The notes: a model not told the origin generated them from the sequence alone. Shown: positions 34,994 to 46,098, counted from the first letter of the stretch. The stretch: 64,000 nt of DNA from Pseudocercospora fijiensis CIRAD86 (GCF_000340215.1 NW_006921539.1:250471-314470); one strand, 5' to 3'. Translations and numbers: made by a program.

Positions 34994-37027
34994 ATGAATA
35001 CTACGTTTCGCTTGGCCTGCAGACCCTTGATCAGATCAACTGTTCCCACTCCCTTGCACACCACTTTCTCATTCGCATTGTCATTGTCATTGTTATGCAA
35101 GTCGTTCTCCAACATGGCAATCAGAAAAGCACCAGACCATGTGGCCAAAGAGGCTGCCGCCACCATCCACGCTCCTCGAGATCCAAACACGCTGTCCAAC
35201 TACAATGCTTGGCGGACGAGGCACACGACAGCAGACTTTGATGTCGATTTCGATTCCAAGCGCTTGACGGGCGTGGTGCATCTGGAGTTGGAGAAGCGTG
35301 CCACGGAAACCAAAGTCATTCTCGATACCAGCCATCTCGAGATCACCGGCGTCGAAGTCGAGGGGGAAAAAGCTCGATGGGAACTTGCTAAATCCAGGAT
35401 TGAGCCATATGGAAGTCCACTGACCATCAATGTCGAGGAGAAGCATCGCCAATCCTCCAGCCCGATACTCAAGCTCCGCATCGGAGTCAACACGACGAAG
35501 GACTGCACTGCATTGCAATGGCTGACCCCTGCCCAGACCAGCAATAGGAAGCATCCTTACATGTTCTCGCAATGCCAAGCCATTCATGCTCGATCGCTCT
35601 TCCCTTGTCAGGATACGCCCGACGTGAAGTCCACATACAGCTTCAACATCAGATCCCCTCTGCCCGTGCTAGCCTCTGGACTTCCAGCAGGAGTCAAAGA
35701 CTTCCGACCAGGCGAAACTGGCAAGCCGGGCACTCTTCTGTATGCATTCCATCAGGACATTCCAATCCCGTCATACTTGTTTGCGCTGGCAAGCGGCGAT
35801 CTAGCATCCGCCTCTATTGGTCCTCGGTCGACAGTGTGGACAGGACCAGAAGAGCTCAAGGCTAGCCAGTGGGAGTTCGAGAAGGATACCGAGGCTTACA
35901 TCCAGGCCGCCGAGAAGATCGTGTATCCTTACGCCTGGACGACGTACAATGTACTTGTCCTCCCACCTAGCTTCCCCTACGGCGGCATGGAAAATCCTAT
36001 CTATACTTTCGCAACACCAACTGTCGTGTCTGGCGATAGACAGAATGTTGATGTCATTGCACACGAGTTGAGCCATTCTTGGTCTGGCAACCTGGTCAGC
36101 AATGCTTCATGGGAACACTTCTGGCTAAATGAGGGGTGGACCACTTACCTCGAGCGTCGCTTGCAAGCCGACATTCATGGCGGCGATCAACACCGTGATT
36201 TCTCAGCGATTATTGGGTGGAAGGCGCTTACAGACAGCATCGAGCAATTTGGCGAAGATCACGAATTTACGAAACTCATTCCTGACCTTAGCGGCAAAGA
36301 TCCAGACGATGCCTTCTCGTCTGTGCCATACGAGAAGGGCTTCAATTTCTTGTATCATCTCGAGAAGCTGATCGGGAAAGAGAAGTGGGACCGTTTCATT
36401 CCTCACTACTTCACAACTTTCAAGAAGCGAAGTGTCGACAGCTACGAGTTCAAGGCTACACTCTTGTCGTTCTTCGAGTCTGACCAAGAGGCATCGAAGA
36501 AGCTCAATGATCTCGATTGGGACACTTGGTTCTACAAGCCTGGCTATCCTCTGAAGCCCAGCTTTGACACGACGTTGGCCGACATCCCACTCACTCTAGC
36601 CAAGGAATGGCAAGCTCTCAACGAGAGTAAGTCAGACTTCAAGCCCAGCAAGCAGGATATCGCAGAATTCAACAGCAATCAGAGCGTCGTGTTCCTAGAA
36701 GCCGTGCAGACTTGGGAGAAGCCGTTGAAAACAGATCTTGTCGATGTGATGGGTGACATATACTCGTTTGCAAGCAGCAAGAACGTTGAGCTCGTATCTC
36801 GATACTTCGTCGTTGGCCTACAAGCTGGTGCGAAGAGCGTGTTTGAGCCCACTGCCAAGCTTCTCGGTGAAGTCGGCAGAATGAAGTTCGTTCGTCCATT
36901 GTACAGAGAGCTCATCAAGAATGATCCGGAGCTCGCGAAAAAGACTTTCGAGAAGAACAAGGACTTCTATCATCCGATCTGTCGGGGTATGGTGGAGAAG
37001 CTGTTTGAGAAGCATGCGAAGGCCTAG
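34994..37027 (+). CDS. Leukotriene A4 hydrolase-type aminopeptidase/epoxide hydrolase (M1 family)
   Basis: Zinc metallopeptidase of the M1 family, orthologous in pattern to yeast Lap2 and human LTA4H. It releases N-terminal residues from short peptides and can hydrolyse epoxides. Single exon, 677 residues (yeast about 671). Catalytic signatures: YGGMENPIY at about 329-337 (the GGMEN substrate loop starts at residue 330), HELSHSW with HELSH at 357-361 and the third zinc ligand Glu380 in LNEGWTTYLERR. The C-terminal half is the helical LTA4H-type domain, with FESDQEASKKLNDLDWDTWF and GYPLKP. The first 40 residues (MNTTFRLACRPLIRS...) are basic and hydroxylated, like a mitochondrial presequence. 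The second ATG at 35114 (MAIRKAPDHVAKE) would give the cytosolic form, so dual targeting is possible. A RIP-mutated block begins within 80 bp of the stop codon without harming the gene. Confidence 0.95.
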   Translation: MNTTFRLACRPLIRSTVPTPLHTTFSFALSLSLLCKSFSNMAIRKAPDHVAKEAAATIHAPRDPNTLSNYNAWRTRHTTADFDVDFDSKRLTGVVHLELEKRATETKVILDTSHLEITGVEVEGEKARWELAKSRIEPYGSPLTINVEEKHRQSSSPILKLRIGVNTTKDCTALQWLTPAQTSNRKHPYMFSQCQAIHARSLFPCQDTPDVKSTYSFNIRSPLPVLASGLPAGVKDFRPGETGKPGTLLYAFHQDIPIPSYLFALASGDLASASIGPRSTVWTGPEELKASQWEFEKDTEAYIQAAEKIVYPYAWTTYNVLVLPPSFPYGGMENPIYTFATPTVVSGDRQNVDVIAHELSHSWSGNLVSNASWEHFWLNEGWTTYLERRLQADIHGGDQHRDFSAIIGWKALTDSIEQFGEDHEFTKLIPDLSGKDPDDAFSSVPYEKGFNFLYHLEKLIGKEKWDRFIPHYFTTFKKRSVDSYEFKATLLSFFESDQEASKKLNDLDWDTWFYKPGYPLKPSFDTTLADIPLTLAKEWQALNESKSDFKPSKQDIAEFNSNQSVVFLEAVQTWEKPLKTDLVDVMGDIYSFASSKNVELVSRYFVVGLQAGAKSVFEPTAKLLGEVGRMKFVRPLYRELIKNDPELAKKTFEKNKDFYHPICRGMVEKLFEKHAKA

Positions 37028-37104
37028 GTTCCACACAATAATGGGAGATGGCAACGGTTCAGCCTTCGCAGGAAACTAAGCCCTCTTCTAAGGTTTCGGT
37101 GCTA

Positions 37105-37276
37105 CTAATTAAGCGAGATGGCGGAAGGGGGTAATCCCTGAAAACGGGGTCTAACTGATTAAGGCTAGCGTACTACCTAAAGAAATTATCCGCCTTTTTA
37201 AAAAGTTCACGTCTAACGTCTTTAAGCTAGCTACTGTCTACGGGAATTGCCCCCGTCCGCTATCTCGCTTAATTAG
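37105..37276. repeat. 172-bp foldback (MITE-like) element
   Basis: Terminal inverted repeats of about 34 bp: left CTAATTAAGCGAGATGGCGG, right (as reverse complement) CTAATTAAGCGAGATAGCGG, continuing through a GGGGG run to CCC. The core is about 100 bp without coding sequence. It sits at the exact start of the AT-rich block downstream of the aminopeptidase. I could not fix a target duplication. Confidence 0.7.
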
Positions 37277-37597
37277 AGTATACTATCTATACCCTATAGA
37301 AGAGCCTCCGACCCTTGCGACTACTATTTTATTAGATAGGAGAAGCATATTATACCTATATTAAGTTGCAATCTTCTACTCGGATAGTAAACGCTAGCAT
37401 TCGGTTCTTAGTAAAAGAGGGTATATAAAAGCACAGCTAGTATTGCGAGTCGCTCTTAATATATAAGGCTAACTAAGCCTAGCGATTAATAGTCTAAGTA
37501 TTTTCGGACTTTAAGTTACTTATTATCCGAGCGAAGCCGGATGTTTTTACATTACGGAAACTTTTTTACTAATCGCGACGATCCTGTCGATAGGATC

Positions 37598-37634
37598 GCT
37601 TAGGATCCTTAGGATCCTTAGGATCCTTAGGATC
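37598..37634. repeat. 9-bp tandem repeat TTAGGATCC
   Basis: About four perfect copies of TTAGGATCC in a row, followed by GATCGTACG, inside an AT-rich stretch that also has other GATC-rich palindromes (GATCCTGTCGATAGGATC just before). Confidence 0.75.
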
Positions 37635-39562
37635 GTACGTTAAAGATCTTGTCTAATAGGATCGTCGCGATCTAGAAATTCTAGCAAATCTGTTCGTATT
37701 AAGAATTTTGTTCTTTACCGTCCGACTCGTATATCGAGTCGGGCTCGAGTCGTCGTATATGCTAGTACTAGCATTTAAATTACATTTTCTATCGGATCTG
37801 TATATTATACGATAGTTGCTTCTACTAACATCTAACGTTTATACGCATACTCGGGTAACTACTAGCATTTGTATACGTCTACTACGTATACTAAGTTAGT
37901 ACCGACTTAGCGACCGACTCGTATAGTATTAATAGATTTCGTTATATTGTATAGGGCATCTATTTATTATAGTTAACAAGAATGTATTCTATTCGTCCTC
38001 TACGGCTATATTAAAGCGATATACCTCTACCTTCTTTCGTTTGTTTCCTTTCGACTTCTTCTTCTCTTTTACTATATATCTCCTAATTCTTCGATCCTAC
38101 GTTTCCTTATTAAATACTATCTTCTTAACTTTGCCGCCGTCCGCCTCTATATCCGCCTACTATATCTACTCCCCCTCTTCTAGCTCTAATATATCCCTAA
38201 CGCGATTACTTACCGCCGCGAATAAAGTCTTGTCTATTATATAAGACTAGTCGGAATACCTACTATTCTTATAGTAATTAGCGCGCAATCCTTCCCTATT
38301 GCTATTACCGCGGTATATCTATACCTTTAGTATTAATTGTCTTCGGTTCTATTATATTCTATTATCTCGGTTGCACTTATGCCGTTGCCTCCCCGTACCG
38401 AAGCAAACGGATTAGCAGCCCCCGTCGGCTCCTAATCTGTCGCTTAGAAACTGCTCTATAGTGTAGGCAGTCTAATATCGTTTTTCTTAGGTAGGGCCTC
38501 CGCCTCCGCTAACCTATCTATCGTATTGTCGCCGGCTTTGAGTTGTTTACTTAATTATTACCTAGTAGACGCTTTAGGACCTGTCGATTATATTAGTAGG
38601 TAAGAGAAATACGGCGCTCGTAGACTACTCTTACTATAGCGCTCGATCGATCCGCCTTTATCGTTAGAATCTAAAACGACGTCGATTGCTATAAGTGTAT
38701 CGATGTCGTTACGTACGCTCTCGAAGTTATTTATTAATAATTTAGGGGTATCCTATGCTCTGCCTATATACCGTGCGTATATCTTCTACGCTTTCGACAA
38801 CCGAAGGTTACGAGCAGCTTAATCTGTCGCATTCTACGCAGTTATCCGATCTAGGAACGGCTAGTGTATTAACTTGTAATCTAGGGCTAGCTAGATCGCT
38901 TTACCTCTAACTTTAGTTAAATGCGACTCTATCGACTATCCGGTTAGTATTCTACCGAGTACCGTAGCGGTAGACAATATTATAAAAGGGGTAACTTTGT
39001 AGTAGTACTATTTGATATATATCTTCTAGCCTCGCCGATCCTACTAGAGTAGCATATCCGCTAGACATTTGTATATAAGCTTACTAAGGTAGCGCGTAGT
39101 ATATGTCGACCGTTAGCTATTATCTAGTAACTATACTATTTTAGAGAGGGTCTTACTAGTTTCTCGTCGTAGCACTCGAAGATTTAGTTATCGAGCATCC
39201 TCTTAGCGTATACTATCCTTTTTAGAGTGTCGGTTATTGCGATCGGTGCTTAGTTTATTAAGGTCAATCGGATATAGGTATTAATATAGCCTCGCTCCTT
39301 TCGTATAGCTTCTCGTAACTATTCTAATATTAGTCTCGATGCTGTTATATCGGGATCTCTACCGACTGCTTAGACTACGTCTCTCGATAGTATATAGCTA
39401 CCCGGCTATAGTACTATTGTACGTAAAGCTAGTAATCGATCGTAGTTTTTACTATATACCTTCTTAATTGTTTTATCTACCTATACTAGGGTTTAGGTAG
39501 TAGGAAACATCGTCTTACATCCTCGGGCCCTAGTTAACGTAATAGCGAATAGTTTACGACGC

Positions 39563-39570
39563 GTCTCGTT
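39563..39570. repeat. hAT target site duplication, left copy
   Basis: GTCTCGTT directly before TAGACCCCG; the identical 8 bp follow the right end at 49145-49152. Confidence 0.92.
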
Positions 39571-39704
39571 TAGACCCCGTAGTGGTTCGGTTTCCGAACT
39601 ACTAAACGTATATAGTTTGGTTTCTTAGCGGCGAACTAGCTCCCTAGTTCCGGTTTGGTTTTTTCGAACTATATAGATTCCTAGTTTAAACTAGAGACTA
39701 TATT

Positions 39705-39994
39705 AGTTTTACTATAAGGACACTCTTATTCGACTGCCGGCTACGATTGCCGGCTATAATAGTAACTCTATTATATTTACTACGCTCTTTTGCCGTTGCT
39801 AGGGCGTAGTTGCCGTTGCTAGGGCGTGGTTTTGCTATAAGGACACTCTTATTCGACTGCCGGCTACGATTGCCGGCTATAATAGTTACTAGGTTGTATT
39901 TACTACGCTTTATTACCGTTACTAGGGCGTAGTTGCCGTTGCTAGGGCGTAGTTGCCGTTACTAGGGCGTAGTTGCTATTGCCGGGGCGTAGTT
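39705..39994. repeat. Subterminal repeats at the hAT left end
   Basis: A 123-bp unit starting CTATAAGGACACTCTTATTC occurs at 39712 and 39835. Each copy contains TGCCGGCTACGATTGCCGGC and ends in 20-bp tandem units of type TGCCGTTGCTAGGGCGTAGT: two at 39791-39830 and four at about 39913-39993. Subterminal repeats are transposase-binding sites in studied hAT elements; that role here is inference. Confidence 0.8.
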
Positions 39995-40466
39995 ACTGTA
40001 GTTACGAAAGCTTACCTATATAACGTTACGTAGGCGGCAACAATTAGGGCTTCGCGATATTCTTATACTTTCAACTTCTTCCTCTATACCTATACCGACA
40101 ACAACTACTATACGCTACGCCCCCGCCCCTTTCCCTTACAATAGCAAGAGAGAAGCGCGCCGCGCGCTAAATAGAAGATAGAACTAAAGACCGCGAGTTT
40201 GTTTTGCCTAAGCGTCTAACTAAAAAGCGTAAGACTAAAGAGGAGTACTCTACGAAGAAGAATTCCGTACGAGACCGCGAGAGAAAGGACAAGATAGATA
40301 AGGATAAAAGAGCTAAGGATAAGAGAAGAAAGGCGCGGAATAAGGCATTCTATCGATAGCTAGCGCCTATAGAAAAAAGTAAAGGTTGGAATAAGAAGAC
40401 AACCTAAGAGAAGGCTAAGAGGAGGAAAGAATTACGGCTAGTTTTCGAGCGTAAAGTTCTAGTAGC

Positions 40467-40573
40467 GTAAGTCAATCTAGCTAGCGGCTATAGCTAGCAG
40501 CTATAGCCGGCAGCCGTAGCCGGCAGCTATAGCCGGCATATTTTTCTTTAATACGTTAACTAATAGCATTTAG
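40467..40573 (+). other. Apparent intron filled with TAGCCGGC repeats
   Basis: Donor GTAAGTCAATC, then GGCTATAGCTAGCAGC and three TAGCCGGCA-type units, then a GTTAACTAATAG branch region and CATTTAG acceptor. Coding-like frames on both sides are in different phase. No homology is available to fix the junction, so confidence is moderate. Confidence 0.6.
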
Positions 40574-41054
40574 ACCTATAGTCGCTACCTCTATCGATAC
40601 GACCGATAGTAACGGAGATGTTTAGATAGCCGAGAACAACAATACTAGAGTTTAGGATACCGCGACAGAGCTTAATACTACGAATAAAGGAACTAAAAAA
40701 AGCGAGGAGATACTATACGTCGATCTAGTAATAGGTGCAGTCTTAGGGCCTAACGCTATAGACGATAAGCGCTAGGAGTAGATCGAGTACAGTTAAAGAG
40801 ACGAGATACTAGTAAAGGGCTAAGGCATAAGTCCTATTAATCTAGAAAATTATAGTCAAAGCTACTACGAAAAGCTAGCAAGGATTGGAATCGAGACTAG
40901 TCGTCTTTATATCCTCGATATAGAGTAGAAGTTTCTTTATTAGTATTAAAGCGAAGCCTTTACGTCTATAAAGGCAAAGTAGCTTGCGATTAATGCGATC
41001 GGGGCTAGGTATCTAGGGACGGCAGAAGTATTACTATAGGAGGAAGGGGTATAG

Positions 41055-41120
41055 GTAATTATTCTATACTCGGCATATATAGCCGGCGTTCGTAGCCGGC
41101 AGATACTAACAGTTAAATAG
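41055..41120 (+). other. Apparent intron with two TAGCCGGC units
   Basis: Donor GTAATTATTC, repeats TATAGCCGGCGTTCGTAGCC followed by GGC, branch ATACTAACAG and acceptor TTAAATAG. The flanking frames are long and coding-like. Confidence 0.6.
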
Positions 41121-42449
41121 AAAGCGTTTCTCGAAGGTAGAGTGCTACTACTATATAAAATCTTTACTAAGGCAGAGAGGGCTTGTATCCGGAATCTAAG
41201 CTACTAGTAGGATAGGTTAGCGTTGGAATTCTCTAAATCTCTATATAAGCCTCCGAAGGATTACCTATTTCAGCGATACGGCTTTATCTCGACTACTCCG
41301 TAGGCACCCGAAGAAGCTCGAGCGCTCTTTAAGGTCTTTACTAAGAAGCGGAAGGAGTCGAGGATTAGGATTAGTTAATAGAGCTATTAGTTAGTCTTAG
41401 GTTTCGTAGTTAGACTCGGCCTAAGCATTTGCTTATCGAGTATCTTATACCGAAAGAGGATGGATTAAGACTAAAAACGAGCTTAGATTCGTTAGGTATA
41501 GTAGCTCGGTTCCGTTAGTAGGAGAGAGCCGCCGTATAGAAGGCAAAATTCAGGTAGTTAGGGTAGCTAGGAAAGAAATTCTAGTAGTTAGGCTAGCTAG
41601 GGTAGCTAGGAAAAAAAATCTAGTAGTTAGGTAGCTAGGAAACAAAAAAAAAAGGTAACTAGCTATTTACTACCTAGCTATTCCTAACGATACGATGCTA
41701 TAAAAGAAAGGGTGTTTCTCTATAGCTACTAGTATATATCTACTACTCCTAAGTCCTTACCTTACCGTACGAAACCTTAAAACATGCCGACCGACATTGT
41801 ATATACACTAGGCGCTATACTAGGAAGGGTAACAACGAGACGATAGTCGAAACAGTCTAGTATACGAGCGAGATTACGACAACGTCGAGAGGAGGTCGCA
41901 TACTTACCTTCGAGCCTATCGAGTCCTAGACGACGATTAGGGCTAGATTTATCCTCTCCGAATCCTAGTAGTAGGAATTCATTATAGGGTACTACTACCT
42001 AGTCCTTACCTTTACGGAGTCTAAGCAGAAGGTTATTCGGAGACATAAGAACATCGAGTATTAACCCGGAAATCTTCGAAAAGGCTAGCTAGGCGTATCT
42101 TTAGAAACCCGAGTATATAGAGCAGTTCAATTAATAGGTCTATAAGATATAGTTCCCTTTATACTTACGTTCGAAGGAGTATAAACTCCGGAAGTACTCG
42201 ATGCGATAGGGGAGTAAGGAGCGAACGGACACATTCTAGAAGTTCTTTATAGAGGGGGTATTGCACCGTTATACGACTTCTCGACTTAAAGGTTAACTAG
42301 TAATTGTCTATAACTTCTACGGTTTAATCTTAAAACACCCGAAACTAGGGGATAGGAACTTATCGCCTACGAACTATCTCTATTCTAAACGGTGTCGGGA
42401 ATCTTAAGGAGAGAGGAGAGTTAATATAGATATAGCGTTCTAGAAAGAG

Positions 42450-42549
42450 GTATGTCTTCTAAAATACCGGCTATAGCTGCCGGCTATAGCTGCCGGCTAT
42501 AGATTCCGGCTACCTAAATCAACCGTAGAGATCTAGCTAATTATTATAG
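42450..42549 (+). other. Transposase intron with TGCCGGCTATAGC repeats
   Basis: Donor GTATGTCTTC, about four units of (T)GCCGGCTATAG, branch-like CTAGCTAAT, acceptor TATTATAG. The exons read AFxKEV/E before and ATLKEALGLKATDFSPEDFK after, in one frame. Here the repeat unit is on the opposite strand compared with the other introns. Confidence 0.75.
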
Positions 42550-43483
42550 GCTACGCTTAAGGAAGCTCTAGGATTAAAGGCTACCGATTTCTCCCCCGAA
42601 GACTTTAAGCAACTAGCAAACGAAATGCTAGCTATAAACGGTCTTCCGGAAGACTTCTACGAAAGGGAGTCTATATAGAAGACATACCTATATCTTATAA
42701 ACTACCCTCCCCTATTTCTCGGCGCGACAACCTAGCGTATTATATTCGAAAAGAACAAAGAGGCTACGTTAGACGATATTCGGGAGATCCTCCGTAATAC
42801 TCGCCGAGTAGCTATTACTATCGATAGCTAGTTAAGCCGGACTATAAGAGCCTCCTTCCTCTCGATTATACTATACTTTATCAATTCGGATTAGAAACTC
42901 TAGGAACTTATAATCGGATTCCCTAAAATTCTAGGTTCCTATACTAGTAAGGATATAGCGAAGCTTGTCTATACGGTAATAGACAGGGTTAGCGTAATAA
43001 CGAAACTGATCTCGATTACTACGGACAACGCTAGTAATAATCGAACATTGTATAAGGCGTTGTATATACAATTTACTCGTATATATCTTTAAAATTACTA
43101 ATTGTATCGATAGGGTCGAGTACGTAGAGGAGATTATAAGGTCTACAATCTAGCTTAATCTTCCGAATATTAAGCTCGCTACGATTCCGGATACGTACGA
43201 CAATACGCACGATAATAACGATAAAGAGGAGCCTATTAATAGCCCTAGCCCTATTAAATCGGAGCCGACGTCGTTGCTAGTTGCATCCCTATAGAAGTTT
43301 CCCTGCCTCGCTTATATAGTTTAAATCGCGATCCGAGCCCTCTTTAAGACGCTTAAAATTACACTATTAAACGACGACTAATAGAAGATCCTAGATAAGG
43401 ATAAAGCAAAGTCGAAAGTCGAGAAACTTATTATAGCAATAAGACGGGATAAGGTAGAGAGCCTCGCTCTCGTTTTATATAAG

Positions 43484-43552
43484 GTATAACTTTTGTCCGT
43501 AGCCGGCACCTATAGCCGGCAACCTAGTATAGTTCTAACTCTTTTTCTCTAG
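43484..43552 (+). other. Transposase intron with TAGCCGGC repeats, junction fixed by homology
   Basis: 69 nt: donor GTATAACTTTTG, two TAGCCGGCA units, branch TTCTAACT, pyrimidine run, acceptor TCTCTAG. Splicing joins ESLALVLYK to LRRLAIYTNSSLQ-type sequence in the same frame, which is the normal hAT order (LRKLALYVRRSPQR-like). Confidence 0.85.
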
Positions 43553-45259
43553 CTTCGTCGTCTAGCAATATATACGAACTCGAGCTTATAGAGATGTAAC
43601 CGATTCGAGGCTATTTAAAAGAACCTAATCGAGCGCCCTAAAACCGATGCCTAGAATATCGTATAGAATAAGCGATAGCAAAAGCGGCCTCCTTAGCGCC
43701 TACTCCGTTTTACCTAAGACGTTAAGACCCAGTTCGATTCGACTTTCTATATAGTTACGAGAGGATGTACTTTACGTACCGCTCTCGAGATCTATTAGAG
43801 TTCCGAGGGTATTAAGTAGCTCGGCCTTACCGCCGCCGAATAGCGCTAAGTAGAGTATCTCGTCGATATTAGTAAGTATTACGCGAAGGTTACTACTACG
43901 ATTAGAAGAACCCGAGGACCGACGATCTACCTTGTCTTTACGTACTATAACTAGCTCTTTAACGAGCTCGAGGAAACCGTAGCTAAGCTAGCTAAGAAGA
44001 GCGTTCCCTAGAAAGTAGCTATAACGAAAGCTATAGATACCTCCTATACTAAGTTGCATAAATATTATAGTACTACCTTTAACTCGTTCGGGGATATCTA
44101 TAGCGTTACGTGCTTGCTCAACCCGGTAGAAAAGGATATATACTAGTAGAGGCCGGAATAGAAGGCGGACGAGGTATAGCCGAAGCATTACTAGACTATT
44201 CTAGAAAAGATATTCTACGAGCGTCGGAAAGAAACTAGTCTAAATGCAGCTCCTATAAAGAAAAAGAAGGTTTAGAAGGCTCCGATATTATACCTGTTTC
44301 GTAGGCAGGAAGTAGAGGCAGAAGAGGAAGCAACTACTAAAGTAAATAAGGAAGAGTTCGATCTCTATCGGCGCGCGAGTAAGTATAAACCCGTAGGCTC
44401 GGAAAGAGGGCTAATAATCTCTAGATCTTACCGGTCTTCTAGACGAATTCGGAGACGATATTCTCGCTATATAGTAGCGGTTAGAGCCTAAGTTTCTAAC
44501 GATAGCGTCGGTCGCTCGGGACGTCCTCGCTATCCCGAGCGTAGGTATAGGCTATAAGAGGTCTTTTAGTATCGCTCGTTACTAGGGCCGCTTTAATCGA
44601 ATATACTCGCCTACTACCTTCGAATCTATTATAGTATTCCGATACTATCTCCTCTACTAGAATCGCTAAGGCAGGTTACTAAAGATTATACTAAAGGAGT
44701 TAATCGAGGAATTAGAAAACCTTAAGATCGAAGAAACCTAGGAGCGCGAAGAGAATGCGAAATTTGGTTTAAGCGAAACCCTAATTAGCGATAACGAAGA
44801 GGAGGAGGGCGGAGGTAGAAGGCGATACCGGGTCGAGAAGCGGAAACGTATATAGGCTTAGAGCAGCTTTAAGGAGACGAAGCGTTTACATATAAGGTAA
44901 TATAGCCGGCATATATAGCCGGTATATATCCGAAATGTGTTTCGAATTCCTAGGACCTAAACAGACTAGTTGCTATAGCAACCGACCCCGCTTACCTACG
45001 GACTATTTCTAATTCTCTATTCGCTCTTCCTCTCCTTCTTCCCTTTCCCTATATTCTTAAAGACAAATATACCTTAAGGATTCGGCTCTTCGGGCCTTCC
45101 TAAGCCGGCTGCCTCCCCTTCCTTAAGCTACTATCCTTTATTCGAATCTAACGATAATCTAATAAGGCGGTTTGATAGAAGACTATTTGTTCTAGAAGGC
45201 AAAAAGCATTAATGTCTCCCTACGATTATATACTTATTAATTTTCTAGGTCCTACCGAT

Positions 45260-45853
45260 ATGCCCTCGTCGCCTAAACGCGTAGATAAATATCTTTAGAG
45301 GCTAAAGGGTAAGGGTAAAGCAAGCTAAGTATAGGGAGACCGTAGCGAGAACGAGATATCGGAAGAGCAAGGCTCTCCGTAGTATATACGAAGGAAGGGG
45401 GTTCCTCGGAAAACAGTACCGAAAAACAAGAAGGCTATAGGTAGATAGGAGAAGGCTAAAAAGAGTAGGCGGACGAAGACTATCGCGAAGAAAAGTTATC
45501 TTTCTATTAAAAGAAAGGGAATAAGGTAGGACTCGACGATAAAGAAGCGGCGCTTCAAACTAGGTACTATTGCCCTTCGCTAGATCCGGCTTTTCTAAAA
45601 CAAAAGAGGGACCGAGCTTTTAATCCCTAAGACTCCCTTCTAGCGACTCGTCCGAGAAATTACATTAGATTTTCGGTCTAGTATACGATTTACGGCTAAG
45701 GCGATTAGTACTCTTTAGGAAGCTACGGAGGCATTTCTCGTAACCGAGCTTAAGCTTTTAAACCTCCTTGCTATCTATACGAAGCGGGTTACTCTTTAAA
45801 ATAAAGATATACAGCTTCTAGCTAAAATTCGGCGTCGGTTTATAGCGGATTAG
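45260..45853 (+). pseudogene. Divergent histone H3-fold (H3 variant / CenH3-like) gene in the hAT element, RIP-inactivated
   Basis: Intronless frame of 197 codons, MPSSPKRVDKYL to FIAD, with eleven in-frame TAG/TAA, nearly all where histone H3 has Gln. A basic tail of about 100 residues (RRKGVPRKTVPKNKKAIGR, KSRRTKTIAKKSYLSIKRKG) leads to the H3 core: KKRRFKLGTIALR-IRLF, then TELLIPKTPF-RLVREITLD, then RSSIRFTAKAISTL-EATEAF, then LLAIYTKRVTL-NKDIQLLAK. That is the H3 order alpha-N, alpha-1, alpha-2 (LQEATEAFLV), alpha-3. It differs from canonical H3: NKRG inserted before TELL, TELKLLN where FEDTN is expected, and a long tail, as seen in CenH3 proteins. The fold call is strong; a centromeric type is speculation. 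I know of no hAT element described with such cargo. Confidence 0.85.
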
Positions 45854-46098
45854 TTGGAAATTATATTTAGTCGTTAGATTAACCTAGGAGGAGGCCTATT
45901 TTCGCATCCTTTTACCGGCTATAGGTACCGGCTATATTTCTGATTTTATCTCCGCGCCGTCCCTAAATCTAAGGTACGAAGTAGAAACCTAGCGCTCTAT
46001 ATTTACCCGGCTCTTATAGAGACGAGCTATATTTAGATTAGTTTCTTCGTATATCGCAACCTAGCGGGTAGTAAGCGAAAGGGCGATAGAACGTTTAT

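Larger units (their letters stand above)
40150..41660 (+). pseudogene. Unidentified basic protein gene in the hAT element, with repeat-bearing introns
   Basis: The plus strand has an exon-like stretch at about 40150-40466 rich in Lys/Arg (LPKRLTKKRKTKEEYSTKKN, DKIDKDKRAKDKRRKARNKA). An apparent intron at 40467-40573 (GTAAGT donor) follows. Then comes a second exon to about 41054 (LENYSQSYYEKLARIGIETS and LAINAIGARYLGTAEVLL), an apparent intron at 41055-41120 (GTAATT donor, ACTAAC branch) and a third exon (LEFSKSLYKPPKDYLFQRYG followed by FISTTP). TAG stops replace Gln. I do not recognise the protein. The basic N-terminus suggests nucleic-acid binding or nuclear targeting. Boundaries are estimates. 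Confidence 0.5.
41784..44900 (+). pseudogene. hAT-family transposase, RIP-inactivated, several introns
   Basis: Starts MPTDIVYTLGAILGRVTTRR and ends at TAA 44898-44900. hAT signatures in order: AITIDS at about 42811, FPKILGSYTSKDIAKLVYTV, then ISITTDNASNN at about 43013-43040 (the hAT hallmark around the catalytic Asp), KFPCLAYIV-IAIRALFKTL (the LAH-type block), VKTQFDSTFYIVTR (family RWNST-like), and the C-terminal dimerisation block PKFLTIASVARDVLAIPSVG followed by IGYKRSFSIARY (44488-44560). Introns: 42450-42549 and 43484-43552, both repeat-bearing and in frame with homology on each side, and a short one near 43084-43120. In-frame stops are at Gln/Trp positions. TAGCCGGC units follow directly after the stop codon (44903-44930). 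Confidence 0.9.

Noticed and set aside
45260..45853. Calling this copy CenH3 outright
   Set aside because: Tail length and loop changes are suggestive only; RIP and divergence prevent a firm type.
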